64,000 bases of DNA from Perkinsus chesapeaki (Eukaryota > Perkinsozoa > Perkinsida > Perkinsidae). The notes below the pieces were generated by a model. That model made no database searches. It was not told the DNA's origin and saw only the letters and a list, made by a program, of their open reading frames with translations. Positions 34,661 through 47,573 of this stretch are shown piece after piece. The stretch is taken from the NCBI GenBank assembly GCA_013115145.1, contig JAAPAO010000051.1, positions 1-64,000 on the forward strand. The letters run 5' to 3'. Positions within the stretch are counted from its first letter, which is position 1; the number at the start of each line of letters is the position of its first letter. A program made the translations under genes and the position numbers.

Positions 34661-35232
34661 ATGAATAAGATTCGAGCACACTTACTCCCGGATCACGCTG
34701 ATGCTGTTCGTCCAATCACTCCAACAGCGGTGAAGTAGTACTTCTCTGCCGCCGCCGTTTGTATACCTCTCATCAGGCAAAACCTCAGTGGTCCCTTGTT
34801 ATGTACCAAATTGGAAGGTTTAATGAAGGATATCGACGAACTCTCTACACCCTTGCAATGTAGGACGAATACTACGTGTCAATTACTTACTATTGTCCGA
34901 TAGCTACTGGTACACATTGGTCACAGCTGACCCCGCTCGGTTGTGAATTTGCTGATACATTCCTGGTCGCAATAGAGAAGCAGGTAATTACTATGGGAGG
35001 TGCGCTGGATTGCATACGTATTGTATGATTTTAGATGAACGAAATGGCTCTGCAGAGTGCCATCAAGAATCGTCTGCAGTTGCTAAATAGAATGCTACTC
35101 GCATTACAGAACTCGCAGTCGCCGGTACGCTCTTTCGTGTGGTGTCCAGCTTTGAAGGTGCTTTTATGTTAGACCGACCTTCGGCCCTATGTTGAGCAGT
35201 GTTGCGGAGCCCTGAAGATGATGCTTTTCTAG
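34661..35232 (+). CDS. Small helical protein, unknown
   Basis: Five exons joined in phase: MNKIRAHLLPDHADAVRPIT, KLEGLMKDIDELSTPLQ, CEFADTFLVAIEKQ, MALQSAIKNRLQLLNRMLLA and LRPYVEQCCGALKMMLF. About 130 residues, mostly helical, like a small subunit of a larger complex. Family not recognised. Confidence 0.6.
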
Positions 35233-35367
35233 TATATTGTTCCTACCATATCGTGTTGCGCTATTGTGGATGCCAACGGTTCAATTTCATCCTGTATCAT
35301 TTTGTCCCCGCAGTGGTATCCTTGCTGCTTTCGGCCTTCGTCTTAACAAACAGCCGGACTTATCAAG

Positions 35368-38300
35368 ATGCCGCCTAAACAAGATAAGTTCGCGGTCAAG
35401 AATGCGACTGCTAACCCGCAGCAGATCACAGCCGAGCAGATCTTGAGGGAAGCCGTAGAGCGAATGGGCGATGTAAGAGCATCCAGGGCAAATGGTTTTG
35501 ATTGTGTGCTTTGTAGCAACGCCCGGGACCTTCCCGAAAGATCGCCAGCAAGGAAGAGCTTGCGGACTATAAGTAAAATACGCTGCGAACATCGAGATAA
35601 TTGATATGCTCATTCTGCCCTCTCAGAGTCAGCAAACGGAAGGAATTTGAAGACACTTTGCGAAGGCAGCGACACCATATGGGCACCTGGATCAAGTGGG
35701 AGGATTTTCATACTTCTTTCAACGTATTAACACTAACCCATCAGATACGCTCAATGGGAAGAGTCACAAGAAGAATTCCGTAGAGCCCGATCGGTGTTTG
35801 AGCGTGCTCTGCAGATCGACTATCGTAATTCCTCTATATGGCTGAAGTATATAGAGATGGAAATGAAACACAAGTTCGTTGCTCATGCAAGAAACTTGTA
35901 AATGGCGAATCGTCCTTCCCATCGCTGATTGGCCAATTGTTCAGATTCGACAGAGTGACCAGTCTGTTGCCCCGCCATGACCAGTTCTGGTACAAGTATG
36001 CCTACATGGAGGAACTACTCATGGATTATGCTGCAGCAAGGAAGGTTCGACAATATATCTGTTTCTGGCTGGATTTACAGTGTGGCCCTAACAGGTGTAC
36101 GAGAGATGGATGCAATGGCAACCGGGTGATAATGCTTGGCTACAATATATCAAGTTCGAGTTGCGCTGCCACGAGGTTGACAGGGCTAGAGCTCTCTATG
36201 AAAGGTAAACTAATGAATAGCGTATCGGTTAGTCTTATCCACTTCTTGTCAAAGGTATGTGTCACAAATTCAGACAGTGATGTCATTTACCCGGTTAGCG
36301 AAGTTTGAGGAAATGCATGGAAATAACGTGAGAAAAAGGGCCTAGGGACGGATAACTCAAATGGAGTCTAACCAGGTGCGAGCCCGTGCTGGATATCAGA
36401 CTTGTCACGATACTCTGAAAGACGACCTTGGACCGGAGGGTATCACAGAGGACCTGTAGGACTAAAAATACAAAGTTTTATGGCATTGCTTATCCATGTA
36501 GATACGTAAAATGGGCATCATTCGAGCAACGCGCATCCAGAGACGATCCTTCAGCAGCTGCAAAAGTTTACAAGCTTGGCATTGACACTTTGCCACCTGA
36601 ACGAACTGCCAACTTAAGGGACAAATATGCCAAGTATGTGTTTTTTCTGAACGATTATTCTACAGTAAACTACTAAGGTACATGAAACAAAAAGGAACCC
36701 GTACAGATATCGAAAGGCTCTTGTTGGAAAAGTGCAGGCTGAAATATGAGAAACAGCTGTCTGAAGCCGACGGTGTCGATGTTGATATCTGGATCAACTA
36801 CGTGGGAATAGACACTGGAAAACAATGGGTTGCCAGCTGGTGTACTGCAGATTCTACTCGAGGAGAACATGGGAGACTCTGTGGCTCAATGCCGTGAAAT
36901 ATACGAAAGAGCTATTGCTGCTGCCTTACCTCCTGAGCAAGCTACGCCTAAGGGAAGGAAGGACCTGTATAGGCGATATGTGTAAGGGCTCATCGCGGAA
37001 TGAATCAAAGGGGCTTACAATCCCTTCTCAGTACTCATCCATGCTCTGTTAGGTACATCTGGCTCTTCTACGCTAACTACGAGGAGTCTCTCATTCAGTC
37101 CGGTGAATCGAGTGCTGAAAGAGTACGCGAGGTGTAAGTGGCTGATTAGTTATTTCTGCTTGGAGCGTTCGTTTCTGATAAAACCTCGGTTGATATCAGG
37201 TATCATACAGCTCTAGGACTCTTCCGATCACGAAAGATCTATTTCAGCAAACTTTATAATGCTTATGCGGAGTTTGAAATTCGCCAGATGGACGTCGGCC
37301 GCGCAAGGCTTGTGTAAGTTTTGTACAAATAAAGCTATGCCGCAACGTTTGGTGACGTTGACTATTACATCACAGGTATGGCCGCGCGATCGGCGAGTCC
37401 AAGAAGGCATCCGTGTTCCGGTCGTACATACAGTTTGAGTTCAATCTAGGTCAAGTGGACAGGGCTAGGAGGATCTGTGCAAGGTAGGACAGGCTTACGC
37501 TCTGCAATATGCCAACGTCTCTGGCGGTAGTTACGTTGCTGCTCACTCGTTGGAGGCCTCCTCTTGGGTATGCTGGATGGATTTGGAGATGAAGCTATCA
37601 GAGGTTGATCGAGCGCGCAAGCTAGGAGAGATGGCCATTAAAGTAAAACCAGTTCGCGGTTCCTAGCTACATTCGAAATCCTTTCTCTATTTTCAGCTCG
37701 CAGATGAGTCGGCCTCTGACGAAAGTGAAGAGGTTATGAACGAGCCTGAGCTCATTTGGAAGAAGTGTATAGATATAGAAATAGAGCAAGATGAAATGGA
37801 GAACGCTAGGTATGCTATAACAGGTTTATACAGTTGCTGTGTAACGCTGCATTTCATAGGGATTTATTCGAGAGGCTTCTTGACCGCACCACCCACGTGA
37901 AGGTTTGGAGGTCCTACGCAGACTTCGAGCTCAAGCACGGGGATCAGTCATTCGCTAAGGCTAAGGAAGTAAGACCCTCTTCCTCCGTTCGTCAATACTG
38001 GGAATTTCCCTCCTGCAAGTGCTTCGTTCATATGCTCGCATTCGCATTCTCTCGCCAAGGTCCTGGAACGAGGTGCCGCCGAGGCCAAGAAGGATGATGA
38101 CCCAGAGTCACGGAGGTTGTTGCTCGAGTATATGTTGAAGCTAGCAAAGGATGCGAAATATGAGTAAAGAATCATCGACCAAATTCGGCTAATCCGACTA
38201 TTGTATCCAGTGACATCGCTGATATCGAGCGTCGTCAACCGAAGGCCGTCAAGCACAAGGGAAGAGTCGACCAGAGTCATGGTGGAGGCGAAGAAGCTGG

Positions 38301-38519
38301 GGAAGAAGATACTGTACGCTACTGCCGGGGTCTACTCTGGTCTGCTCTTAGGCAAAGCACGTGGGCCCTCTTCAGGTTATGGTCACAGTATGGGAGTTCC
38401 CTGATGACCAAATCGCTGGAGAGGCTGCAAAGAAGCCAAAGATCAAACTGCTGGAAGCTGCTAAAATGTTCAAGAAGATGCGACTATCTGAACAATCTGG
38501 CGGGGGTACTCATCTATAA
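35368..38519 (+). CDS. Crooked-neck / Clf1 (Syf3), HAT-repeat splicing factor
   Basis: Core NTC/Prp19-complex scaffold of the spliceosome. The start ([10 protein letters not shown]) and [18 protein letters not shown] match CRNKL1/Clf1. HAT repeats follow through the gene across many short introns: [91 protein letters not shown]-like linkers and [20 protein letters not shown]. The conserved end [20 protein letters not shown] then [10 protein letters not shown] stops at 38519. Gene order and length fit a full-length protein. Confidence 0.88.
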
Positions 38520-38852
38520 GATTGCCAGTACACAACTGAGGAGTTTCCAACGTACGTGTTACACCGCGTTGATTTTGCGAGGAGTTTGTAACAACCTTTG
38601 AGCTGATCTACGACCGAATAGAGCCGAGAGAGATCACCAGCTTGATAAATTGCCATCAACCAATTAAATGGCGATTGGCGTATAACCCGTTGGCATCACT
38701 TTCGTACGCGGAGCAGAACTGCTGCAAACTCCGAAAACGCAACCTTATTTTGAAATAGCGTAATAAAGTCCTATGGCGGTTTTGGCGAGTAAAGCCTATG
38801 CAGTATGTGTACCACTAAGTCTTGCTTCTTCTTTCTAATACGTTTCAAGTGT
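38520..38852. other. Convergent 3' region, no gene seen
   Basis: 333 bp between the stops of Clf1 and ADA2. No coding exon found. Confidence 0.5.
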
Positions 38853-41429
38853 TCAGCCTGATATCAACTATATCTAGCTGACACTCGCCCCTGTGCATCG
38901 CTTACGTCTACGCGGTGCCAAGCATTTTGATGTTGCCTGGAAATAGCACCAATAATCCTATCATCTATCAGATCTATCACATCCTCCGGCCTGAGTCGAG
39001 GACTCCTGAGAAACTCGAGATTGCAGAGATGATTTGTACGTAACAGCATACCCCTCAGGCATTCGTTGAACGATATCCGTGAGTAAGGCCTGAACCGCTT
39101 CGAAGTGCATCGGAGCTACGCCAAGGCTTTCGCATTTGGCTCTGTCAGCAGTCGGCAACTCCTCGTAATGGGGCAACGACCCCGCTGTCCTAAGGACGAT
39201 AGGAATAAACTTGAAAAACAAATCAATGCCATGCTACCAGGTCGATGAAGCGCTCCCGCCGTCCAATGGCATCATCTGTGACCTCGAGAGAGTTGCATTA
39301 TCAGTGTAGACATAAGCGGTGTTTGCATTGCACCGCCTAAGATCTCATAATGCACGACACAGTGAAAGCCAAGCTTTACTTCATGGTGTCACGTCTAACT
39401 TTCTCAACCTGGAGGTATCTTTGATAATCTTTCTCATCTCCACACCCCTTTAACCTCCTATCCGTTCGCATATCCAATTCCTAGCATGTATCGTATCAGT
39501 ACCAGATGATGCGTTTGAAAAATACCTTTTGCAGCTTGAACTCGCGGCTCAAGCCCGTGGCCATACGACTTAAAACTTCATCGGCTGTCTCATCTATAGC
39601 GGGTGCAAAGATCTTCAGTCGCTCGAATATCAACTGACAGGACAAGGTACCCGAGGGTACAGCACATACCAGCACACACCTTCTCTTCTGTTTTTCGCCT
39701 CTTGCAAGTAGACTGGTACTCAGCGAAGTTTGCTCCGACGTTATACATGAAGCTTGGACGGTCGTGTGGATGAACAAGTATATTTTTTCTTCGTTCTCGC
39801 TCTGTCACCTACAAATGCAGAAGCAACTCTGAATCGGGTCCTGTCAAGTTCACGGACCAGTTGATGGTAGGCCATCATTATACGACCGTGCCTTTCAGTT
39901 TCGGGATCATTCATATTAGGCAACTTGTCCGTTTGATTTGCGCTGATCAACTCTGCTATGAGGCTCTCAGCGTCCGGATTCCAGTCGTTTTCGAACTCGT
40001 CTCGATAGACACTACATCTGAGAGTTCAGGTATTCCGATAAAGGAACAGGCAAGCTGTGAGCAAAAACATACTTTAGGAACTCATTGATATCGGGAATCT
40101 CTTTCAATTTTCCACGCCCTCCAGCCAGGTGAGGCAATACTGTTAAGGACGCTTGATTAGTCGCCGGATCTGCATCAGTAACATTGAAATACCGCATGTT
40201 GAGTACCAGTACCTGGCTCGGGCGATGGAGAATTGAATTTCCCATCGGGACTCGAGGGGGCAGGGAAGCTATTTGTATCACTGGCCGCAGGAGAATGGTC
40301 TCCTACAATAAAAATCTCAGTTTTCCTGCAAGCGTTGGATCTTCCTAGAACCTGTGGTTACAGCATCTGCATCACTGTCTCGCGGTGTCGGGCTTGGCGA
40401 GGAGGTAGACTTCTGCTGCATGGTCGAATTGAAGCTGACGAGATAACGCAAGTAGCAGGTAGTTTTGTGTTACTAGTTTGATATATTATTTATGCACTTT
40501 TCCACTTGACCCTCAGAGATATGCCGTAAGTTAGCACCACCAATGTTAGCACACTGCTGTATTATCCTCTCAAGATGAAGAGGGTGTCTAAAAAATAACA
40601 AACGAGCTCAACTATTTACCATAGCGCTACGTACTTTTCACTCGTGCCAGCCCCACCAATGACTCCCATTAGCCCGACAATTTCACGTTTATTGAGTTTT
40701 AGCCTTAGATGCGGTACCGTTCCTCCGCCTACTGGGGGAATGCCGCCTAGCAAAGGTTATCCACTTATCAAATGCTGTACGCTTACCAGGAAATCTAGGG
40801 CTCTTGGAAGGATAAGGTTCTTGATACTCTCGCTGCCGCGGATTCGCTGGGCTGCTGCCAGCAAACCCTGTACTTGTCGAGAGCTGCCGTCCGCGGAACT
40901 CGTTACCGATACGAGGTACGACATAGTATCTACGACACTTGAGCTGCACCTATAAGCAATGAAACATCAGGTCGTACTTGTGTGTCCTTAAATGTGTCCC
41001 AAACTCGACGCCATTAGCGAAACACTTAACACATAGGCAGATTCTGCCGGCCTCCTTGGGACACTCTGCACACACAATGTAGGCGTTGGAAGTTAGTCCT
41101 GAGAGATTAAGCATCCTTATAATTGAGAACGCTTAGGGCTTACTGAAGTTCAGTCGGCAAGACTCGCATACTGCCTTGTCCCCGAGGACATCAGCGAGGT
41201 CACCGACGTTCATCCAAGGAGGCATGAACGATGGATGGTGGTCGGCATTATCCTTCTCAGTTTTATGATCATCGGCTGGTTGGTCGTCGTCGTTTGTTCC
41301 TTTTCTATTGCTGAGATCTTGTGCTCTAGCTTTCCCTCGGTTCTCCGGCTCTGGCTCTGGTGAGATACTCCTACCGGCTCTGCCGCGAGTGGATCGACGA
41401 GGAGTGATGTGTGTGTCAAGGCCATCCAT
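38853..41429 (-). CDS. ADA2: ADA2-type transcriptional adaptor (SAGA/GCN5 complex)
   Basis: From MDGLDTHITPRRSTRGRAGR at 41429: an acidic and basic N terminus, then a ZZ-type zinc finger (ICLCVKCFANGVEFGTHLRT; CAECPKE) near 41000. A degenerate SANT-like stretch (NYLLLALSRQLQFDHAAEVY) lies near 40420. The ADA2 central domain (YRDEFENDWNPDAESLIAEL, later YHQLVRELDRTRFRVASAF) covers about 40010-39820. A C-terminal SWIRM-like domain (CESLGVAPMHFEAVQALLTD) sits near 39080. ADA2 activates the GCN5 acetyltransferase. The stop at 38853 assumes a 38-nt last intron; otherwise 38864. The ZZ-to-SANT spacing is longer than usual. Confidence 0.72.
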
Positions 41430-41611
41430 CCTACCAGAACATTCTCTTTCCCAAAAGATACACAAAAATAGCTTGAACACAACACGGTGATTGTTACACA
41501 TCATTGCACTTCACTCGAATACATGAGAATACTTCATTTCGTACGATTCAAAGTGCTGTAGTTGTATTGTCTCAGGCGGATGTAGTTGTCACTATCCTGC
41601 CATGCGGGGGT

Positions 41612-42623
41612 TCAGAGCATCCTTGATGGCGAATATAGTAGCGCGCTTAGCTTGGCCCGCCTTCTCGAGCTCGTTGGAAGCTCCCAGTGCGTATCTTTAA
41701 GGAAAAGTCGACCCAGGCTGAAACGTAGGTATTCCCTGTCTTACTGTTTGGTTTTTATGCTCTTCACGTCAGAATGGCCTCTCCTGACAATATTCCTCAA
41801 GGTGTCCTTCACACCCGATACTCTATGTATGATGCTTCGCCGACCTCGAACGCTCGCTTATAATGTTAGGTCGAATAACTCTTTTCGCTCACCTCCATCA
41901 GATGGTACTTTACATCCCGCGGGGCCGGTTTGTACTTCATGCTCTCTGTGCGAAGCTACTAATCGGTCCATGCCAGGAGGACTAAGAGCCCCTGCTGTAG
42001 GACTGCGAAGAGTACCCCAAGGAATAGTAGGAATCTTCATAATGGACAACTGGCACATTGGAATTTTAGTTACTTACAGAAGGATTATCTAACAGTCCAT
42101 AGTCGTCACTTGATGCAATGTGCTCAGGCCGTGGGGTTGGAAGCCGCCCCTGCGAGAATAAAGTTCTCCCGAGGAGGGAGCTTGTAAGTAAGCTACATCA
42201 AGGGAGGCGGCACGGAGTGATATCGGACCTTTACCGCTGAAGTACGGTTCATCTAGCTCTCGCTGACGGCCTGTCGTTACATTCCATAGTCGCGGTCTGA
42301 ACATGTCGCCTCGCAAGGTTGTACTAGAACAGGATCCATTCACCGAAAGTCGACTTCAAAAGCTATTCGTCCGCGAACATTGGCCCTAAGAGCTCGGTCT
42401 ATTCGTATAGGGTCCGCTGAGACGGTTGCTTCTCGTAGATGAGCAAACGGAAGGAACACGAAGCCCTGAACCCCATGGGCTTTGTCTGAAAAGCAACACG
42501 AGTACTACTTACCAATGGAATGTGACCCTTATGGAGGGGCACTGGAGGCTCTGGAATGTCTGCAAAGCCCCCTAAAGAAAGCTGTAGCCTTGCATTCAGC
42601 ACTGCCAACTTCCGTCTACTCAT
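41612..42623 (-). CDS. Conserved-looking protein, unknown
   Basis: Starts MSRRKLAVLNARLQLSL. Exons joined by 44-63 nt introns give GFVFLPFAHLREATVSADPI, RIAFEVDFRPRLWNVTTGRQ, AYLQAPSSGELYSRRGGFQP, SPPGMDRLVASHREHEVQTG and a basic C terminus (LPTSSRRRAKLSALLYSPSR). No transmembrane segment or known motif. It sits between ADA2 and the next unknown with 69-182 bp spacing. Confidence 0.55.
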
Positions 42624-42691
42624 CAAATCAGTAGCCTAGTTTAAGCGGAGTTCGAGGCAAGCAGTGCGATTCCAGCCTACTGCGATTTGAG

Positions 42692-43334
42692 TTATGGTGG
42701 TTGGTTCTTCGACTTCGCGATGTTCTCTCTTATTCTCACTTGCAGGCCTTCGCTCATATGCCTAAGGACATGACACTAATATGGAAGCTCACTGTTGCTG
42801 ACCTGGGACACCGCGGCTTCGACTCGTTTTTCGGGAGGCACTTCGGAGAGCCCCTTGCAAGTCGCAGCAGCAATGTCGCAAGATACCATCACACTGAGAA
42901 TAGAAACTAAGATCTTCGAATAAAACCAGGCGTATCTTACTCGTCGCGTGGCCCAAGTGAGTTGCCAAAAGTAAGGTTAGTCGGATCGCTTGCATCCACT
43001 GCGTATAGCTCAACTGTAAGCCAACCCTCGTGATCGATGCAGCGGGTATCGAATCTGCCACAGCGAGGATCTGAGAACTTACCCTATTGTCGAATAGTGT
43101 GAGTAGACCTAAAACTCTCGTGCCAAGATGCAACGCCACCAAGTACTGGCATTGGCTGAGAAGCGGTCCCCGGCACTGCAGGGGCAATCCCGGCATCCCC
43201 TTGTGGCGCGGCCGCTGGCGGAGCCGATTGTTGTTGCGCTTGCGTGCTGGCCCCTCCGTCCGTTTTGAGACAGCAGCTGGTTATGGCTATGCTTATCCCA
43301 TCGGCGCGTGAAGGGCAGAACTGTATGCACACAT
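42692..43334 (-). CDS. Unknown protein with Ala/Pro/Gln-rich N terminus
   Basis: ATG at 43334; a 35-nt intron leads to ITSCCLKTDGGASTQAQQQS and an A/P/Q-rich stretch. A 50-nt intron leads to CGRFDTRCIDHEGWLTVELY, then DVMVSCDIAAATCKGLSEVP and CHVLRHMSEGLQVRIRENIA. It ends 41 bp after the ankyrin gene stop on the same strand. Possibly a beta-rich domain followed by a helix; family not recognised. Confidence 0.5.
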
Positions 43335-43374
43335 ACCTACGAACAAAGTGAGACTAAAAAGCCTTTGTGGACTC

Positions 43375-46300
43375 CTACACATTGAGATGGTCGGTAGACA
43401 TCCCCTCTGCAAATAGATCACAAGCCTGGAGGATGGTGATCATGAAGTGCCCATCTGCATTGGGCTTCTACGTGAGACATCTCAACCACAACAACACCAT
43501 ACGGCTGCAAACACTCACCTCGCGGTTGTTGCTAAAACCATCTGCGTTGGAGACCCCGCGACAAAGTTTATCAGTACTGGCTAGCTCGCCGGATCTAACA
43601 ATGAATGTACCCCAATCGAACCATGGTGCGTTTCTGTCGGTCTAACCTGTTACGAATAGCATCCAAGATCGCTTCTATCACCAAGTCGTGTTCTGAGGAT
43701 TTAGCGATAGCTATAGCGTTGTGGCCACTGTAAGCCTTGATGTCAACGTTAGCACGGCGATCGAGGAGCAACTGGGTCGACGGACTCTCGGCGAGTAATA
43801 ACTCATCTTTCAAACTTGTGCGCAGTCCATATGGCCTTTGGACGCTGCATGCATAAGGGGGGTCCATCCCTGCTTATCTCTCTGATTTAGCACGGCGTCC
43901 AACGATAGTGGAACTGGAAACAACAGATAATAACACAGGGATGCTCACAGGGATAGTCGCTCACGGCCTTTGGCTGTAGGACCTTGGCCTCGACCAGTGA
44001 GGGCCTCGCCCAAGTCCAATATAGAGGCTGCACATATGACTTCCCCCGCATCACATGCATAGTGTAATGGAGCCCACCCATCATTATCCTGAATCGGTAT
44101 TTTTCACATTGAAAAGGGCAGTCGAATATGACCGTTGATAATATGTTACCACCAGCAAGGGCTAAGGGAGCAATTAATTGCCAATAACCTTCCACACAAG
44201 CCAGCATTAGAGCTGTGAGACCATTAGCATCTTGCGCATTGACCTGCAAGTAAAGAGCCCGAAATGCATCTAGTGCGTCACTAGGTGCATATTGATGGGT
44301 CGTCACGGATCTTCTACCTGCTACTAGTAGTGCTCAGAGGAATCTATACCTTAGCTTGTCCGAACGCAACTTTCCTATTGTTTGAGGATTCGTTGAGCAG
44401 CAGCATACGTACTAAGGCGGAATTGCCGCTGTTACAGGCGTGCATCAACAATGTTTTACCTGTAGCGCAATAAACCGATCAATAAATAAGGAATGCTATG
44501 TTCACCCCTGAAGTCAACATGATCAGCGCTTGCAGGTAGAAGGTGCCTTTGAGGAGACAGCAGTGCCACCACGCAAGCTATATGACCACCGTGGGCAGCG
44601 CATTGCAAAGGACTTTCACCTGGTATGAATAACATGCTGAAGCCAACTAGACGTGGATGAAGGTACCGATATTATTCTGAACGTCAAGGTCGTCAAAGTG
44701 TGTTGCAAGACAGTTCAATATTTCCATATTGCCATTGATGGCCGCCACGTGGAGAGGCGTGTTTCCGAAACAGTCCGTGAGCATTAACTAACATACAGTG
44801 ACTCAGAAGGCGGCGACTAGGCCCCTGTACAGTATCGGGATCCATGTTTCGTAGAGTCTCAACCTCATTCAACTTCCCCATTTCAACAGCATGATGCAAT
44901 GCAACATAACCTCTTGGATCCTGCCATCTGCACCCGATAAGTTTGGTACCCACGGATAGAGGAGACGCTACCGTGTGACGGTCGTAAGCTCTTCTTTGGT
45001 CAACCGTCGTAAAACAGGGAGGAGGCCATCCAACAGGTTGCTCCTGACAGCGTAGATGAGAACATTCCAGCCCCTCTCATCTAGGGCATCTAGACTGGGA
45101 TTGTAGAGCAAGACCTAGCCCGGGGAAAATCATCGAAGCAGCGCGGGCTTCTTCGCACCTGGTTGAACAATGTACTAGCTTTCTGGTCCATGGCTATCAT
45201 GAGTGGTGTCTTCCCAGAGGCATCGAACGCGTTGACATCGGCTCCGTAAGAGAGGAGGATCTCGGCCTATTAAGCGAATGCTCCACTGATGAGAGAGAAG
45301 TTATGCCCCCACCATGGTGGAATTCCTAGCCTCGAGTGCAAGATGCAGCGGCGACTTGAAGGTAATATCACTAGCGTTTACGTCAGCTTTACTATTCAGA
45401 AGCACTTCAACGACCTACGTAACCCAGACAATTTTCAAGATCACTAAAGCTGGAGCTCACAGCAAGGTGCTCGTTTGAAACCGCGTGCATGAGTGGCGTC
45501 CTCCCCTGTCGGTCTGCTGAATCTATCTTGGCCCCTTCATACAATAATCTCGATGCAATGTATCTCAGATACAACAATATTATAATAAAGGCATACGGCA
45601 TATCACTCATGACCGTAGGTTGCAGCGTAGGAAAGAGGTGTTCGTCCCTTCTTGTCCGCTTTATCAATGAAGTCTTTCTTAGTCACTTTCTGCCTACAGG
45701 CAGTCGGGGATGAGTGGCAGTACAATCCAGTTGTTTACCGTCGCCCAAATTTCCCTAGTTTTAGTAGTCTGTCGATCACTATGAGCTCTATACGATTAGG
45801 GTAATAAACCCAGAGCTGCCGCGCTTGCTGTTCAACCGAGAGGTTTGCCATGTCCGCAAAAAGCTCAGCAAGAGGCGTCTATGCCATAATAATGACCAGG
45901 TCAGATACTGTTGCGTACCTCCGCTGTACCAGGGCGAGAAGTTGAGGATGAGGAGAGTGGTCGATGAGCAGTTCCACCGCTTTGAACACCGGCCCGTCTT
46001 TTCTCTCGTTCTGCTAGCTCGCGGAGTTGCTGTAGATGGCTGCCCTTTGCTCCTATACCGTCCCCACCATCCTCGCCAAGAACCATTCTCTCACGAATTT
46101 CTTGGATCTATTAAAATGACTCAGCTAGAGAGGAAAGGTGGGGATCCAATGCGATGAGCACCTTGTTAATTGCTGCCTTTGTCCAACGTCCTCGGCGCTT
46201 CTTCGGTACCGGCGCCACAGGCTCGCCATCTCCATCAGCTACCTAATTTCGTATTTCATATCGTGCGAAAGAGAAAGCGGGAGAAGATACCTGTTGGGCG

Positions 46301-47302
46301 CCCTGCTTCAGCGACATAAACATCAAGTATCTCGCAAATTCTCTCTGACGCACCTGCATATCACTTCTATCGTGACTGAATAGCTTCCAAATATACCTTC
46401 CTCCGCTTCACTCTATCCCGTCTGCTAACGAAGTCCCCCACATAGAGCTTTGGACTTGAGCTAGCGAAATGCAAGACACCACACCCATACAGGTCTTCGC
46501 CTAGTGTAGGAAACTCTTCGGAAGACGATTTGGTAGCTCACAGCCGACGCTAGCTCCTGCCTTTAGGAGGTACTCAATGACCTTCACGTGTCCATGGAAA
46601 ACTGCTGCCATGAGAGGAGTCCATCCAAACCTATTCGGTAGGTCCACCTACCACAATGACATTACCGACATACCCACTGCGTTTTGGCGCTCTCGTGGTA
46701 GGAAAAAACGCGACCCGAAGGTACGTTACCGATGCGCTATGGCGGTTGACCAGTGTTTTAACAACCTTCTCATGTCCAGCTTCAGCAGCACGGTACAATC
46801 CAGTGCAACCTCTGCTGTCTGGAATGTCCACAAAAGCAATATTACGTAAAGCCAGGAACTAATGATGTAAAAAAGCATAATTTCGAAAGTATGAGCAAGT
46901 ATCATACCTCGACCTGCCAGTATCGCCCCTTCCTACAGGCGTTGATGAATGTGCCATTCGGCTCATCTTCTTTGTCATCTCCTTCGACAGAACCTGCTAG
47001 GCAACTGATCACCGTACCAATGAGCTAGTATTGACCGTACCTCTATCTGATACCGAGGGCGTAGAGTCACCACTTCCCATGGAGAATACTCCCATTGAAC
47101 CTCTACGATTCTTCCTTTTGCTAGGGGATAAGTCGAAACCCAATACCTCTCCGTTACCTACAGTCAATCAAGGAACCCGCTGGATGAAGCCTTCCATACC
47201 AAGATAGTCTGGACGATGTGTTTGGATAAACTCCATGGCTTTATTGTGCGACGACTCGATATCCAGACGCTCAGCCTCCTGTCTTGCAAGCACCAACCCC
47301 AT
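43375..47302 (-). CDS. Long ankyrin-repeat protein
   Basis: ATG at 47302 (MGLVLARQEAERLDIESSHN), a Ser-rich linker (FDLSPSKRKNRRGSMGVFSM), then a run of roughly ten ankyrin repeats spread over many exons. Clear units include DSRGCTGLYRAAEAGHEKVV near 46790, DSADRQGRTPLMHAVSNEH near 45510, DPRGYVALHHAVEMGKL near 44910, NAQDANGLTALMLACVEGYW near 44220 and KAYSGHNAIAIAKSSEHDLV near 43710. After the last repeat two exons end at 43375 (ELASTDKLCRGVSNADGFSN; CDLFAEGMSTDHLNV). No other domain seen. Ankyrin arrays bind partner proteins. Confidence 0.75.
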
Positions 47303-47573
47303 TGTAATCAGTAAACTAGGAATTGGTGATACTGGGCGTACTGGAACACAACCAAAGAAGTGATAGAGAAGTGAATGACAACAATATCAAGCATCGCATA
47401 TTCTATACATGATAATCGGTACGATTCTAGCATCCAATCTCATCGGGAGGGCAATGTAGCGGCTCTAAGGCCTGGTGACACGGAAGAAGTCATATGCTAC
47501 TCTCGGTGGAGGCGGTGATGGAAGAGACATTCGACCATTTAGGTGAAGAGGCTCGGCTCCTGGCAAAGCTGAT

